From: Mycobacterium celatum
Lineage (GTDB): Bacteria; Actinomycetota; Actinomycetes; Mycobacteriales; Mycobacteriaceae
NCBI RefSeq assembly: GCF_002101595.1
Contig: NZ_LQOM01000021.1
Coordinates: 1-64,000, forward strand
Direction of reading: 5' to 3'
Length of the DNA: 64,000 bases
The notes under the pieces are model-generated. The model was not told the DNA's origin. It was given only the letters and a program-made list of their open reading frames with translations, and did no database searches. Shown piece by piece: positions 1 to 9,619 of this stretch. Positions within the stretch are counted from its first letter, which is position 1; each line of letters opens with the position of its first letter. The position numbers and the translations under genes are program-made.

Positions 1-215
1 GGCTGGGGGGCCGGCGCCGGCTCGGGGGCGGCGGAAGCCGGGGTGGCCGGTTGCCCGTCACCGGTGGTCGGGGTGTCGACCGTCGGCTCGGGGTTGTAGT
101 CGACCAAGAACTCATGCCAGCTCGGGTCGACCGAGGAGGGGTCGTCGCGGAATTTGCGGTACATCTCCTCGACCAGCCATTCGTTCTGCCCGAATGGTGA
201 ACTCGTACTGCTCAC
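1..215 (-). CDS. kgd: Multifunctional 2-oxoglutarate metabolism enzyme Kgd, N-terminal part only
   Basis: The first 71 codons are present; the gene runs off the left edge of the window. It starts at a GTG (215-213) and reads [20 protein letters not shown], then [21 protein letters not shown], which matches the recalled start of mycobacterial Kgd (Rv1248c) almost residue for residue. This N-terminal helix precedes the E2-like acyltransferase domain; the full protein is about 1,230 residues and carries the 2-oxoglutarate decarboxylase/dehydrogenase E1 activity of the TCA cycle. After residue 45 the sequence becomes a Pro/Ala linker, typical of this protein. The next gene upstream on the same strand (ending at 472) is 256 bases away, so kgd probably has its own promoter in the gap. 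Confidence 0.93.
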   Translation of the reverse strand, partial: MSSTSSPFGQNEWLVEEMYRKFRDDPSSVDPSWHEFLVDYNPEPTVDTPTTGDGQPATPASAAPEPAPAPQ

Positions 216-367
216 GGCAGCTGCTCGCCTCGATTCCTCTGTCCGGCAAGCGCGCTACTCACGACGCTTGCCCCCTCACTGCGCCTGATGTGCCGGCGCA
301 ACTCCCACCTGCGGCGGACTGACGCTGGCCGCCCCATAAAGGCTATCTCTTTGCCATCTTTGCCGCT

Positions 368-469
368 CTGATGGCGGCGACCCGCTGCGCCCGGCTTCGC
401 CGCGCTTGCGATCGCCTGGCCTGATGGCGGCGACCCGCTGCGCCCGGCTTCGCCGCGCTTGCGATCGCC
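368..469. repeat. Tandem pair of a 49-bp dispersed repeat
   Basis: Two identical 49-bp copies lie at 368-416 and 421-469, separated by TGGC. They fill much of the 256-base gap (216-471) between kgd and the membrane-protein gene, and the second copy ends two bases before that gene's stop codon. The 41-bp core (376-416) recurs inverted at 57848-57888 with two mismatches, so this is a dispersed element and not just a local duplication. Each core carries short complementary ends (GGCGA near one end, TCGCC at the other). The remainder of the gap (216-367) shows no coding sequence that I can support and presumably holds the kgd promoter. Confidence 0.9.
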
Positions 470-471
470 GC

Positions 472-1224
472 TTACCCGGCGTCGCGAATCGTCGGCAGCA
501 GGTGCAGGGTAACCGGCCAGCGAGCCGGGGGCGCGCCGAATGCCTTGCGGGCGTTGCGGACGATCTTCTTGCCGACCATCCGATTGCCGACCGCGCCGAT
601 CAGGGCACCGATCCCGACCGGCAGCAGCTTGCCGAACAGCAGGGCTCCGCGCCGCAGCGTGTAGCGCTTGACGGCGTATTTGAGCAACCGCGAGTTGAGC
701 TGCGACACCGCGGGCATCGGCAGCGTTGCCACCCCGTCGGACAGCCACGCGCCGTTGGTGCGCCCCGGCCCGATCAGTTCGGCGAGTGCGTGCTTGCTGT
801 CGTCGCCGACCAGCACGGTCAGTACCAGGGCGCGGCGGCGTTCCCGGTCCTCGATGGGGACACCGTGCACGGCGGCGACGGCCAGCGCGAAGAACGCGGT
901 GGCTTCGAGGAACACCGCGGTCTCCCCGGCGGCGGCCGAGAGCGCCGACAACGTGCCGACTCCCGGCAGCGCCGCCGCCGAGCCCACCGCGGCGCCGCTG
1001 GCCGTCACCGCGGCGAGGTAACGCTTTTCCAGCTTCGTGACGATGGTGGCCGGCCCGGCGCCCGCGTTGGCGCGCCGCAGCCGTTCGACGTATGCGGTGG
1101 CCAGCGGTCCTTGCGACCGCGAAGCGCGCTCGATGACATGCGCCAACGCGCGCGCGGACGCTTTGGGCTTGCCGTTACTGGTTGTCTGCGGGTCCGCCGT
1201 CGACCCGCTCCGTCGGGCGCTCAT
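472..1224 (-). CDS. Conserved mycobacterial membrane protein (Rv1249c-like)
   Basis: This 250-residue protein starts at ATG 1224 with a polar N-terminus (about residues 1-65). A long hydrophobic Ala/Gly/Val-rich stretch follows (about 70-120, reading LAAVTASGAAVGSAAALPG and then an AFFALAVAAV segment). A second hydrophobic segment lies near residues 195-215 (LLPVGIGALIGAVGNRMVG), followed by a basic C-terminus. The Gly-rich pattern resembles the glycine-zipper segments of small membrane-inserting proteins. Length and position next to kgd match H37Rv Rv1249c, which has no known function. I can assign no catalytic motif. Confidence 0.75.
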   Translation of the reverse strand: MSARRSGSTADPQTTSNGKPKASARALAHVIERASRSQGPLATAYVERLRRANAGAGPATIVTKLEKRYLAAVTASGAAVGSAAALPGVGTLSALSAAAGETAVFLEATAFFALAVAAVHGVPIEDRERRRALVLTVLVGDDSKHALAELIGPGRTNGAWLSDGVATLPMPAVSQLNSRLLKYAVKRYTLRRGALLFGKLLPVGIGALIGAVGNRMVGKKIVRNARKAFGAPPARWPVTLHLLPTIRDAG

Positions 1225-1369
1225 AGTGCCTCCGTTAGCTGGAATGGCGTCACTTCAGGCTAACGCTGCCGCAGCCGAAGGCGGGGCAGCTGTCGCATTC
1301 GATTACTCCACCCGGAATAATCCGTGCGGTCGATCCGGGACGCGGCGAGCCGAACAGGACGGATGGTCG

Positions 1370-1957
1370 ATGGCCTACCAATTGACGGCATTGGGTATCT
1401 CGGTGCTGGCGCTGCTACGGCAGCGGCCGATGCATGGCTACGAGATGTTGCAGACGCTGGTGCGGCGGCAGGCGGATCGCATCGTGAAGCTTCGGCCGGG
1501 ATCGCTGTATCACGTGGTGGACCGGCTGACCGAGGAGAAATTGGTTCGGCGCGCAGCAACCACCCGGGCAGGCAACCGGCCCGAGCGCGCCGTCTACGAG
1601 ATCACCGACGCCGGCGCCGAGGCGCTCGGTGAGCGGGTGCGCGAGCTGGTGGCGACGCCGGGCGACGAGTTCCCGCAGTTCGTTGCGGCGCTCGCCGCGA
1701 TCGATACTCTCGATCTGGATGCCGCGGCGAATGCGGTCGACGACCGGGTCGGGGCCTTGGAGGCGCGCGCCGCGGAGGTCATGGCGCTGCGGGACGCGGG
1801 TGTCACGCCGTCGGTCGGTTATCAGGTCGCATTCGACTACTTGCTGGCGGCAACGCGGGCCGAGCTCTCGTGGCTGCGCGGCTTTGCCGATTCGCTGCGT
1901 TCGGGTCGGCAGACCGCGGTACTCGACACCGCCAGGCGAGACGAGGTGGGCAGATGA
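1370..1957 (+). CDS. PadR-family transcriptional regulator
   Basis: This is a 195-residue regulator. Residues 3-80 form a PadR winged helix: [21 protein letters not shown], then a [18 protein letters not shown] recognition segment and the wing with [12 protein letters not shown] helical C-terminal half suits PadR dimerisation. I chose ATG 1370 because the PadR fold begins directly there; the open frame extends upstream to 1037 but that part is antisense to the neighbouring gene. The stop codon overlaps the start of the downstream exporter (ATGA at 1954-1957), so the two are co-translated. By analogy with other PadR-exporter pairs it probably represses that exporter in response to a transported or toxic compound. 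Confidence 0.88.
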   Translation: MAYQLTALGISVLALLRQRPMHGYEMLQTLVRRQADRIVKLRPGSLYHVVDRLTEEKLVRRAATTRAGNRPERAVYEITDAGAEALGERVRELVATPGDEFPQFVAALAAIDTLDLDAAANAVDDRVGALEARAAEVMALRDAGVTPSVGYQVAFDYLLAATRAELSWLRGFADSLRSGRQTAVLDTARRDEVGR

Positions 1958-3810
1958 CCACGGCGACGATGCGGGCGCGTTCCGGGGGAAGCTCCCGACG
2001 CACCCCTGCCGTGACGCCGAGAAGGCGCGGGAGCGCCCCGAATCCGTGGCACGCGCTCTGGGCCATGATGGTCGGCTTCTTCATGATCCTGCTCGACTCG
2101 ACGATCGTCGCTGTCGCCAATCCCAGCATCATGGCCAAGCTGGAAACCGGATACGACACGGTGATCTGGGTGACCAGCGCCTATCTGCTCGCCTACGCGG
2201 TGCCGCTGCTGGTGGCCGGCCGGCTCGGCGATCGTTTCGGTCCGAAGAACCTCTATCTGGCCGGTCTGGCCGTGTTCACCGTCGCCTCGTTGTGGTGCGG
2301 CCTGTCCGGCAGTGTCGCCATGCTGATCGCGGCGCGGGTGCTTCAGGGCATCGGCGCCGCGTTGCTGACCCCGCAAACACTGTCGACGATCACCCGCATC
2401 TTCCCGCCCGAGCGTCGCGGCGTGGCGATGAGCGTGTGGGGCGCCACCGCCGGTGTCGCCACCCTGGTCGGCCCGCTGGCCGGTGGTGTCCTGGTCGACG
2501 CGCTGGGCTGGGAGTGGATCTTTTTTGTCAACGTCCCGATCGGCGTCGTCGGGTTGGGTTTGGCAGCGTGGTTGGTTCCGGTCCTGCCCACCCAGATGCA
2601 CCGCTTCGATCTGGCCGGTGTCGCCTTGTCCGGCGCGGGAATGTTCCTCATCGTCTTCGCCCTGCAGGAGGGCCAGTCCGCGTGCTGGGCGCCGTGGATC
2701 TGGGCGGTGCTCGTCGCCGGTATCGGGTTCATGGTCGCGTTCGTCTACTGGCAGGCGATCAACACACGCGAGCCACTGATCCCGTTGGACATCTTCCGCG
2801 ACCGCGACTTCAGCCTGTCCAACCTCGGGGTAGCGGTCATCGGCTTCGCCACGACGGCGATGATCCTGCCGCTGATGTTCTACGCGCAGGCGGTGTGCGG
2901 TCTGTCGCCGACGCGCTCGGCGCTGCTGACCGCGCCGATGGCGATCACCAGCGGTCTTTTGGCCCCGGTTGTCGGCAGAATCGTCGACCGAACCCATCCG
3001 CGGCCGGTGGTCGGCTTCGGGTTCTCCGTGTTGGCCATCGCGTTGACCTGGCTTTCCATCGAGATGGCGCCGGGTACGCCGATTTGGCGGCTCGTGCTGG
3101 TGTTCGTCGCGATGGGTGTCGCGATGGCGTTCGTCTGGCAGCCGCTGGCCGCCACGGCGACCCGCAACCTGCCGGCGCACCTGGCCGGCGCGGGTTCTGG
3201 GGTGTACAACGCGACCCGGCAGGTCGGCGCCGTACTCGGCAGCTCCAGCATCGCCGCGTTCATGACGTTGCGGATCACTGCCGAGTTGCCGCCGATGCCG
3301 GGCGGGCTGCATCCGGAGGCCACCGAGGACCGCAGCGCCCTGCAATTACCGGAGTTCCTGCGGGAGCCGTTCGCCGCCGCGATGTCGCAGTCGATGCTGT
3401 TGCCGGCGTTCATCGCGCTGTTCGGGGTGGGCGCGGCGCTGTTCATGGTCGGCTTCACCGTGTCGCCAGCCGGTCGTAGATCGCAGCCCGTCGGGGGCTA
3501 CGCCGGGACCGAGCGGATCCGCGCGATGCCGAATGTTTCCGACGATTTCGACGACTACGTCGAGTACGTGGTGCCTCGTGCGCCCGAGCCGCGCGTCGAC
3601 GAGCACGATACTGAGCCGTTGACTCCCCTCAAACCTGCCCCGCCGCCAGCATCGAAGGCGGAGCCGATCGGGTTCGCGCACAACGGTTTCCATGTCGACG
3701 ACGAGAAGCGCGTCCGGCCCGTCGCGCAGTTCCCGCCGCCGCGGCGCAATAGGCACTACCGGGCCGACCCCGATGAGGGGCCCGGCTACGAGCGAAACTC
3801 GTACGACTAA
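1954..3810 (+). CDS. MFS drug exporter, DHA2 (EmrB/QacA) family, with long cytoplasmic tail (Rv1250-like)
   Basis: The protein has 618 residues and about 14 predicted membrane segments. Motif A is visible as [14 protein letters not shown] after TM2. The antiporter motif C region reads [16 protein letters not shown] in TM5, which places it among proton-coupled 14-TM exporters. A further motif-A-like [13 protein letters not shown] lies in the second half. The last ~100 residues (after FTVSPAGRR) are a hydrophilic Pro/Asp/Arg-rich tail, [18 protein letters not shown] onward, longer than in generic DHA2 pumps. Translation is coupled to the upstream PadR gene. The 3' end overlaps the convergent helicase gene by four bases (3807-3810). 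The substrate cannot be read from the sequence. Confidence 0.9.
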   Translation: MTTATMRARSGGSSRRTPAVTPRRRGSAPNPWHALWAMMVGFFMILLDSTIVAVANPSIMAKLETGYDTVIWVTSAYLLAYAVPLLVAGRLGDRFGPKNLYLAGLAVFTVASLWCGLSGSVAMLIAARVLQGIGAALLTPQTLSTITRIFPPERRGVAMSVWGATAGVATLVGPLAGGVLVDALGWEWIFFVNVPIGVVGLGLAAWLVPVLPTQMHRFDLAGVALSGAGMFLIVFALQEGQSACWAPWIWAVLVAGIGFMVAFVYWQAINTREPLIPLDIFRDRDFSLSNLGVAVIGFATTAMILPLMFYAQAVCGLSPTRSALLTAPMAITSGLLAPVVGRIVDRTHPRPVVGFGFSVLAIALTWLSIEMAPGTPIWRLVLVFVAMGVAMAFVWQPLAATATRNLPAHLAGAGSGVYNATRQVGAVLGSSSIAAFMTLRITAELPPMPGGLHPEATEDRSALQLPEFLREPFAAAMSQSMLLPAFIALFGVGAALFMVGFTVSPAGRRSQPVGGYAGTERIRAMPNVSDDFDDYVEYVVPRAPEPRVDEHDTEPLTPLKPAPPPASKAEPIGFAHNGFHVDDEKRVRPVAQFPPPRRNRHYRADPDEGPGYERNSYD

Positions 3811-6800
3811 CCGCCGGCAGACGTCAAAGCCAGGAACGCGCCCAGCTCGACCAGCCCCGCCGGCGTGGTGGGCAAGTACTCGGTGAGGCTCTCCGCCCGT
3901 ACGATCAGCGCCGCGTACTGCGCCCGGCTGACTGCCACGTTCAACCGATTCCGGTTGAGCAGGAACGGGATTCCGCGCGGAATGTCCTCGACGGACGACG
4001 CCGTCATCGAGATGATGGCGACCGGAGCCTGCGCGCCCTGGAATTTGTCGACCGTCCCCACCCGGACGTCGCCGAGACCGGCGGCCGCCAGTCGTTGCCG
4101 CAGAAGCACCACCTGGGCGTTGTAGGGTGCCAGCACCAATACGTCGGCGGCCTGCAACGGCCGGGTGCCGTGCTCGTCGGTCCACGACGAGCCGAGCAGC
4201 CGCGAGATCTCGGCGGCAATCGCCTCGGCCTCTTCCGGACTCTCGGTCGAATTGCCTTCATGGTGCACCGTAATTGCCTGAACCCCAGGTAAATAGCCGT
4301 CGAGGCGACGCGCGGCGGTGCGTTCTACATGGGAATGCAGCCGGCCATCGTAGGCGAGCCTTGACACCGGCTCACAGACCGCGGGATGCATCCGATAGGA
4401 GCGGTCGAGGAAGTAGCCGCGTTCGGCCGGTAACGTGCGCCGATTCTCGACCAGCCACCCGAGTGCGGACGTGTCGACCGGTTCGGGATGGGTGCCCTGG
4501 CTGACTTGCGGCAGTTGCTGCGGATCTCCCAGCAGCAGCAGGTTCTTCGCCGCGGGTGCGACGGCGATGGTGTTGGCCAGGCAGAATTGGCCGGCCTCGT
4601 CGATCACCAGCATCTCCAAACTGCCCGGTGGTACCCGAGTGCTGTTGGCGAAGTCCCAGGCCGTGCCGCCGATCACGCATCCCGGGGTTGCGGCGACGAA
4701 GTCGACGTACTCGTCTTCGTCGATGTGCTGCCAGGCCTGATTGTGGCGGTCGTGTCGCTTCTTGGCCACCCGCTGGGGGTCGATCCCGACCGAGACCGCG
4801 CAGTCGAACAGGTTCTCCACCACGGCGTGTGATTGTGCGACCACGCCGATCCGCCAGCCGTGTTCGGCGACCAGCTGGGTGATGGCGCGCGCCGCGGTGT
4901 ATGTCTTGCCCGTCCCGGGCGGCCCGTGCACCGCCACATACGACGAGTCCAGGTCCAGCAGCGCCGCAACGATGTCCGCGGCGGTATCGGCGCTGCGCGG
5001 CAGCGACGCGCCGCTGCGGAGGCGGGGGGCGCGCCGCAGCAGAATGTCGACGGCGGCGGTGTGGGGGAGTTGCGGCAACGCGGTGGCGACCTGTGCCGCG
5101 GTGGCCTCGATCGACTCCCGCAACCTCGTCGTCGGGATCGGTGGGCCGGGTGCGAGCGCGAACGGCAATTGATGAAACATGTTGCCGTTCTTGGGTGTTC
5201 TTTCCAGAACCACCACCTCGGTGGGCACCGCCGGGTCGTCGGCCTCGACGACATGCGCGTGGCCGGCGGCGCGACGGTCGGGATCGTCGGTCATGCCTTC
5301 GGGCGCCGGGGGCTCATAGAGCGCGAACACCGTCGAGCTGAGTTCGCCGCGGGCCAGCTCACCGGTCAGCCGCAGCCTGCGCTGTGGCTTGCGGGCGCGT
5401 GGCGGCTGATGCCAGTCCACCGCCACCGAGGCGTCGTCGACGACGAAAACGTCGGTGTTATCGGCCCATTCCTCGAGCGGGTAGTTGAGCCGGTCGAAAT
5501 GCGCCCACCAGAACGGCTTGTCCTCGCGCCGGTGATAGCTGCGCGCCGCAGCTATCAGCGCGACCGCCGTCTGCTCGGGAGTGCGGTCGCCGAAAGACGC
5601 GAAGTCCGCCAGCGTTGCCGCCAGCGCGTCGTGTTGCTCGACGCTGCCACCATCTGGAACTGGTTGGGCGCCAAGCGGTGTGATGCCACATTCGAACGCC
5701 CGCATCAGCAGCCAGTCACGCAACGCCCGAGTCGACCGGCAGTCGTAGTGGTTGTAGTCCTCGATCTCTTTGAGCACTGTCGTGGCCTCGTCGACGCGAC
5801 CGTCGGCGCGCAGCTCGCAAAACCGGGCGTACTGGGTGATCGAATCGGCGGCGGTGGTCACGTCCCCGGAGCGCCGCTGCCGTCCCATGAACAGCGGTTC
5901 CAGCGCCTTGAGGCTGAACGAGTCGGCCCCGACCCGGAAGCTTTTGCGCACCAACGGGTACAGGTCCACCAGGACGCCGCTGCGCAGCAGATCGTCGACG
6001 TCGTCCTCACCGACTCCGTGCCGGCCGGCGAGCCGCAGCAGCGCGGTCTTCTCGTACGGGGCGTAGTGGTAGATGTGCATGTTCGGGTAGCGCTTGCGGC
6101 GCTTGGCCACCATCGCCAGAAAGTCGGTCAACGCCTGCCGCTCGTCGGCGCGGTTGTGCGCCCACAGCGGGCGGAAAGCGCCGCCGGCTTCCAAGACGCC
6201 GAACAGATACTCCAGGCCCCACTGCTTGCCGTCGGCGGTCCACAGCGGATCACCCTCGAAGTCGAAGAACAGGTCGCCGTCGTCGGGGTTGGGCAACAAC
6301 GCCAGCGGCTGCGGATCGGCGATCTCGAACTGAGGCTCACCGGTCTCGCGTTCGACCACCTGCAGCCTGGCTTGGGCGGTGAGCTTGCCAAGCGTGCGGG
6401 GCGCGAGGTCGGGCACCGGCCCGGTGTGGCCGGCCAATTCGGCGACGGTGGTGACGCCGGCGTCGAGCAGCTTGGCCCGCTGGCTCACCCGCATGCCGGC
6501 GACCAGCAGCAGGTCGTCGCTGAGCCGAACCTGCTCCTCGCACTCGGGGCAGCGGAAACACGCCCGCACCCGCTCGTCGTCCCAGCGCACCGGTTCGGTT
6601 GCGGCGTAGTGCTCGTCGAGCAGCCGCTGCACCCGCGCGCGCTGAGAGCGATAGACCGGGATCAGCTCGTCGACCGCGTAGCGCAGGACCGTGCCGTCGC
6701 CGAGGATCAGTTCGGTCTCCGGCGCCACCGGCACACCCGAGCAGCTCAGCGTGTCGGCGTAGGCGGCCAGTTGCAGCAGTGCGGTGACTTTGGCGGAGCG

Positions 6801-7205
6801 AGCCAGTTTGGTGTCGGCGACGCGGTAGCGGCCGTCGTCACGCACCAGGAAGTCGGCAAACCCGACGAAGCGGCCGTCGAACATCGCCGCCTGATACACC
6901 ACCGGCGCGCCGCCGGCGATCGCGCGTCGAGTTGCCTCGGCGGCGGCGGTCAGCCCGGCGGTCGTGTAGGCCGGACGACCGATGACGGCAACCGCGTCGC
7001 CGAATTCGGCGCGGAACCGGCCGAGTTGGCGTCGCTCGTGCTCGCGGCCGAGATCGGCAGTGCGCGCCAGCAACTCGTCCTCGACGGCCACCGCGGGCCC
7101 GCGGCCCAGCTTTGCGTCGAAGGCCCGCAGCAGCGCGTATTCGCAGCGGGAGGCGGCCGCAAGATCCGACGCGCTGTAGATCACGCCGTCGTCGGTGACG
7201 AACAC
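3807..7205 (-). CDS. TM0106-type RecB-like nuclease fused to an RNase H-like domain and SF1 helicase (Rv1251c-like)
   Basis: A very large protein (1,132 residues, GTG start at 7205) with three visible modules. Residues about 1-270 form a RecB/Cas4-like PD-(D/E)XK nuclease, with [12 protein letters not shown] and [11 protein letters not shown], followed by a Cys cluster, CFRCPEC. Residues about 300-510 form an RNase H-like exonuclease fold, [24 protein letters not shown] and [15 protein letters not shown]. The C-terminal third is a UPF1/DNA2-type SF1 helicase: Walker [13 protein letters not shown], Walker [12 protein letters not shown], motif [15 protein letters not shown] and [10 protein letters not shown]. 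This order is that of the TM0106/Rv1251c family, probably acting on nucleic-acid ends in repair. The GTG is the first in-frame start that retains the whole nuclease domain. Confidence 0.88.
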   Translation of the reverse strand: MFVTDDGVIYSASDLAAASRCEYALLRAFDAKLGRGPAVAVEDELLARTADLGREHERRQLGRFRAEFGDAVAVIGRPAYTTAGLTAAAEATRRAIAGGAPVVYQAAMFDGRFVGFADFLVRDDGRYRVADTKLARSAKVTALLQLAAYADTLSCSGVPVAPETELILGDGTVLRYAVDELIPVYRSQRARVQRLLDEHYAATEPVRWDDERVRACFRCPECEEQVRLSDDLLLVAGMRVSQRAKLLDAGVTTVAELAGHTGPVPDLAPRTLGKLTAQARLQVVERETGEPQFEIADPQPLALLPNPDDGDLFFDFEGDPLWTADGKQWGLEYLFGVLEAGGAFRPLWAHNRADERQALTDFLAMVAKRRKRYPNMHIYHYAPYEKTALLRLAGRHGVGEDDVDDLLRSGVLVDLYPLVRKSFRVGADSFSLKALEPLFMGRQRRSGDVTTAADSITQYARFCELRADGRVDEATTVLKEIEDYNHYDCRSTRALRDWLLMRAFECGITPLGAQPVPDGGSVEQHDALAATLADFASFGDRTPEQTAVALIAAARSYHRREDKPFWWAHFDRLNYPLEEWADNTDVFVVDDASVAVDWHQPPRARKPQRRLRLTGELARGELSSTVFALYEPPAPEGMTDDPDRRAAGHAHVVEADDPAVPTEVVVLERTPKNGNMFHQLPFALAPGPPIPTTRLRESIEATAAQVATALPQLPHTAAVDILLRRAPRLRSGASLPRSADTAADIVAALLDLDSSYVAVHGPPGTGKTYTAARAITQLVAEHGWRIGVVAQSHAVVENLFDCAVSVGIDPQRVAKKRHDRHNQAWQHIDEDEYVDFVAATPGCVIGGTAWDFANSTRVPPGSLEMLVIDEAGQFCLANTIAVAPAAKNLLLLGDPQQLPQVSQGTHPEPVDTSALGWLVENRRTLPAERGYFLDRSYRMHPAVCEPVSRLAYDGRLHSHVERTAARRLDGYLPGVQAITVHHEGNSTESPEEAEAIAAEISRLLGSSWTDEHGTRPLQAADVLVLAPYNAQVVLLRQRLAAAGLGDVRVGTVDKFQGAQAPVAIISMTASSVEDIPRGIPFLLNRNRLNVAVSRAQYAALIVRAESLTEYLPTTPAGLVELGAFLALTSAGG

Positions 7206-7256
7206 AGGGCAACCCTAAGTGAGGGCACCGACAATGCCGGCGACCATTTTCCGGTC

Positions 7257-7310
7257 AGCGTGCGCAAATCCGGGAATTGCGTCGGCGTGTCGCCCGGCGA
7301 CACGCACGCT
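7257..7310. repeat. 54-bp palindromic intergenic element, copy 1
   Basis: The element begins AGCGTGCG and ends CGCACGCT, perfectly complementary 8-bp arms enclosing 38 bp. A second copy of exactly the same length lies inverted at 49567-49620; aligned without gaps I count 46 of 54 identical positions. It lies between two minus-strand genes (lprE and the helicase), about 18 bases downstream of the lprE stop codon. It could act as a transcription terminator for lprE or be a miniature mobile repeat. Confidence 0.75.
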
Positions 7311-7327
7311 CGGCGCAAAAAAGTCGG

Positions 7328-7909
7328 TCAGCCGGCGGTGTTGCCGATGAGCTCGACGCCGTTGCCGTTCCACCGGAACTTCACCACGCTGGCCAACCCG
7401 CCGATACCCGTGGAAGCCGTCAGCGCCACCGTGTCGCCGGTGGACTGCGACGTGTCCAGGCCGTTGAACCCGTAGGTGTCGGGCACTCCTTGCGGAATGT
7501 ATTTGCCGAGATGAAACATCACCGCCCTGGTGTTGGCGTTCGCGGCGTTGGTGTTGGCCTTGACGATGACGGCCGACAGCTGGGCGCACTCGTTGTAGTT
7601 GCCCGCCAGCGGCTCGGGGTTCCACGGCTGCTGGCTGCGCGGATCACGCGGCAGCTCGGAGACCGCCCTGGCGATGGCCGGGTCGGCGAGATCGATGGCG
7701 CACGGGTCGGCGGGCCCCACGGCGGTGGTCGTCGGGGGTGCCGCGCGCGGCGCGCCCGGTCTGCCCGGTGTGCTGGTCGGATGCGGTGTGCTGGCCTGGG
7801 GCGTCTTGGCGACGGTCGAGTCGCCCGATCCGCAGCCGGTCAGCATCGCGGTGGTCAGCACGGCAGCAACGGTCAACCGCTTCCACACAACGCTGCACCG
7901 TACCGGCAT
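7328..7909 (-). CDS. lprE: Probable lipoprotein LprE
   Basis: The protein has 193 residues and a clear lipoprotein signal: basic N-terminus (MPVRCSVVWKR), hydrophobic core LTVAAVLTTAM and lipobox LTGC with the acylated Cys at residue 26. A Thr/Pro-rich linker follows (about 30-65), then a compact domain with paired cysteines (DPCAID and NYNECAQL). It ends with a KFRWNGNGVELIGN strand. Position and pattern match Rv1252c. The open frame runs on to 9457, but that part is antisense to deaD, so the ATG at 7909 just before the signal peptide is the credible start. It is divergent from deaD with 45 bases between them. The function is unknown; cell-envelope location is inferred from the lipobox. Confidence 0.88.
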   Translation of the reverse strand: MPVRCSVVWKRLTVAAVLTTAMLTGCGSGDSTVAKTPQASTPHPTSTPGRPGAPRAAPPTTTAVGPADPCAIDLADPAIARAVSELPRDPRSQQPWNPEPLAGNYNECAQLSAVIVKANTNAANANTRAVMFHLGKYIPQGVPDTYGFNGLDTSQSTGDTVALTASTGIGGLASVVKFRWNGNGVELIGNTAG

Positions 7910-7954
7910 CGGAGTCGCGGGTGCGGCAGGCGCGGCCACTAGACTCCTTGTGAA

Positions 7955-9619
7955 ATGGCTTCCCCGGACGACGCGCCTGTCACATTCGCCGACCTGCAGA
8001 TTCACCCCGCGGTGCTGCAGGCCGTCGTCGACGTCGGCTACGAGTCGCCGTCGGCCATTCAGGCGGCGACCATTCCGGCGCTGATGGCGGGCTCCGACGT
8101 GGTGGGCCTGGCGCAGACCGGCACCGGCAAGACGGCCGCGTTCGCCATTCCGATCCTGTCGAAGATCGACACCGCCAGCAAAGCGACTCAGGCGCTGGTG
8201 CTGGCACCCACGCGTGAGCTCGCGCTGCAGGTGGCCGAGGCGTTCAGCCGCTACGGCGCACACTTGCCGCAGATCCACGTGCTGCCGATCTACGGCGGCT
8301 CGTCGTATGCCGTGCAACTGGCCGGGCTCAAGCGCGGCGCGCAGGTGGTGGTCGGCACCCCGGGCCGCGTCATCGATCACCTCGAACGCGGGACACTGGA
8401 CCTGTCCCGGGTGGACTATCTGGTGCTCGACGAGGCCGACGAAATGCTGCAGATGGGTTTCGCCGAGGACGTCGAGCGCATTCTGTCCGACACCCCGGAA
8501 TACAAGCAGGTCGCGCTGTTCTCGGCCACCATGCCGCCGGCTATCCGCAAGCTCACCGCCAAATACCTGCACGAGCCGCTCGAAGTCACGGTCGAAACCA
8601 AAACCGCTACGGCGGAGAACATCTCGCAGCGTTACATCCAGGTCGCCGGCCCCCGCAAGATGGACGCGCTCACCAGGGTGCTCGAGGTCGAGCCGTTCGA
8701 GGCGATGATCGTCTTCGTGCGCACCAAGCAGGCCACCGAAGAGGTGGCCGAAAGACTGGGTGCCAGAGGGTTTTCCGCGGCTGCCATCAACGGTGACATC
8801 GCGCAGGCGCAGCGGGAGCGGACCATCGCCGCGCTCAAGGAAGGCAGTATCGACATCCTGGTCGCCACCGATGTGGCTGCCCGCGGACTGGACGTGGACC
8901 GGATCTCGCACGTGCTCAACTACGACATCCCGCATGACACCGAGTCCTACGTGCACCGGATCGGGCGCACCGGGCGGGCCGGTCGGTCGGGCACCGCGCT
9001 GTTGTTCGTCTCGCCGCGGGAGCGCCACTTGCTCAAGGCAATCGAGAAGGCAACGCGCCAGAAACTCGCCGAAGCCGAACTCCCCAGCGTCGAGGACGTC
9101 AACGCGCAGCGGGTGGCCAAGTTCGCCGACTCGATCACCGACACGCTCGGCTCTCCGGGAATCGAGCTGTTCCGCAGTCTGGTCGAGGATTACGAACGCG
9201 AGCACGATGTCCCCATGGCCGACATCGCAGCGGCGCTGGCGCTGCAATCCCGCGACGGCGATGCGTTCCTGATGAAACCGGAGCCGCCGCCCGAGCGGCG
9301 TCCCAAAGAGCGCCGCGACAAGCCGGCCAAGCCGAGACCGAAGGACGGGTTCGCCACCTATCGCATCGCCGTGGGCAAGCGGCACAAGGTCGGTCCGGGA
9401 GCAATCGTTGGGGCCATCGCCAACGAGGGCGGTCTGCACCGCAGCGACTTCGGCCACATCACGATCGGGCCGGACTTCTCATTGGTGGAGTTGCCGGCCA
9501 AGTTGCCGCGTTCGACGCTCAAAGCGCTTGAGCGCACCCGTATTTCGGGGGTACTGATCAATCTGCGACCGGATCAGCGTCGCGACGGCGCCAAGCCCCG
9601 CCGGAAACACGTGGGATGA
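7955..9619 (+). CDS. deaD: DEAD-box ATP-dependent RNA helicase
   Basis: This 554-residue helicase shows every DEAD-box motif: Q-motif SPSAIQ (31-36), Walker A AQTGTGKT (53-60), PTRELA, GG and TPGR, DEAD (159-162), SAT (190-192), ATDVAARGLDVD and HRIGRTGRAGR. Residues after about 460 follow a basic Pro/Lys linker and form a DbpA/CsdA-type RNA-binding domain (YRIAVGKRHKVGPGAIVGAI, GHITIGPDFSLVELP). It unwinds RNA during ribosome assembly or cold adaptation, by family. The stop overlaps the next gene by four bases (ATGA, 9616-9619), so the acyltransferase is translated from the same mRNA. It corresponds to Rv1253. Confidence 0.93.
   Translation: MASPDDAPVTFADLQIHPAVLQAVVDVGYESPSAIQAATIPALMAGSDVVGLAQTGTGKTAAFAIPILSKIDTASKATQALVLAPTRELALQVAEAFSRYGAHLPQIHVLPIYGGSSYAVQLAGLKRGAQVVVGTPGRVIDHLERGTLDLSRVDYLVLDEADEMLQMGFAEDVERILSDTPEYKQVALFSATMPPAIRKLTAKYLHEPLEVTVETKTATAENISQRYIQVAGPRKMDALTRVLEVEPFEAMIVFVRTKQATEEVAERLGARGFSAAAINGDIAQAQRERTIAALKEGSIDILVATDVAARGLDVDRISHVLNYDIPHDTESYVHRIGRTGRAGRSGTALLFVSPRERHLLKAIEKATRQKLAEAELPSVEDVNAQRVAKFADSITDTLGSPGIELFRSLVEDYEREHDVPMADIAAALALQSRDGDAFLMKPEPPPERRPKERRDKPAKPRPKDGFATYRIAVGKRHKVGPGAIVGAIANEGGLHRSDFGHITIGPDFSLVELPAKLPRSTLKALERTRISGVLINLRPDQRRDGAKPRRKHVG

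Noticed and set aside
368-469. Possible CRISPR array
   Set aside because: There are only two adjacent copies separated by four bases, no spacers and no cas genes in the window; the same unit recurs singly at 57846.
1629-3479. 616-codon frame overlapping the MFS exporter in another frame
   Set aside because: It has Arg-rich composition without motifs, while the alternative frame encodes a textbook 14-TM transporter.
4833-7475. 880-codon open frame antisense to the nuclease/helicase gene
   Set aside because: It has no recognisable domain, is rich in His/Arg/Gly/Val blocks expected from reading the complement of a GC-rich gene, and the minus-strand frame carries clear helicase and nuclease motifs.
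7910-9457. 516-codon N-terminal extension of the LprE reading frame
   Set aside because: It would be antisense to deaD and would bury the lipoprotein signal peptide internally; ATG 7909 directly precedes the signal.
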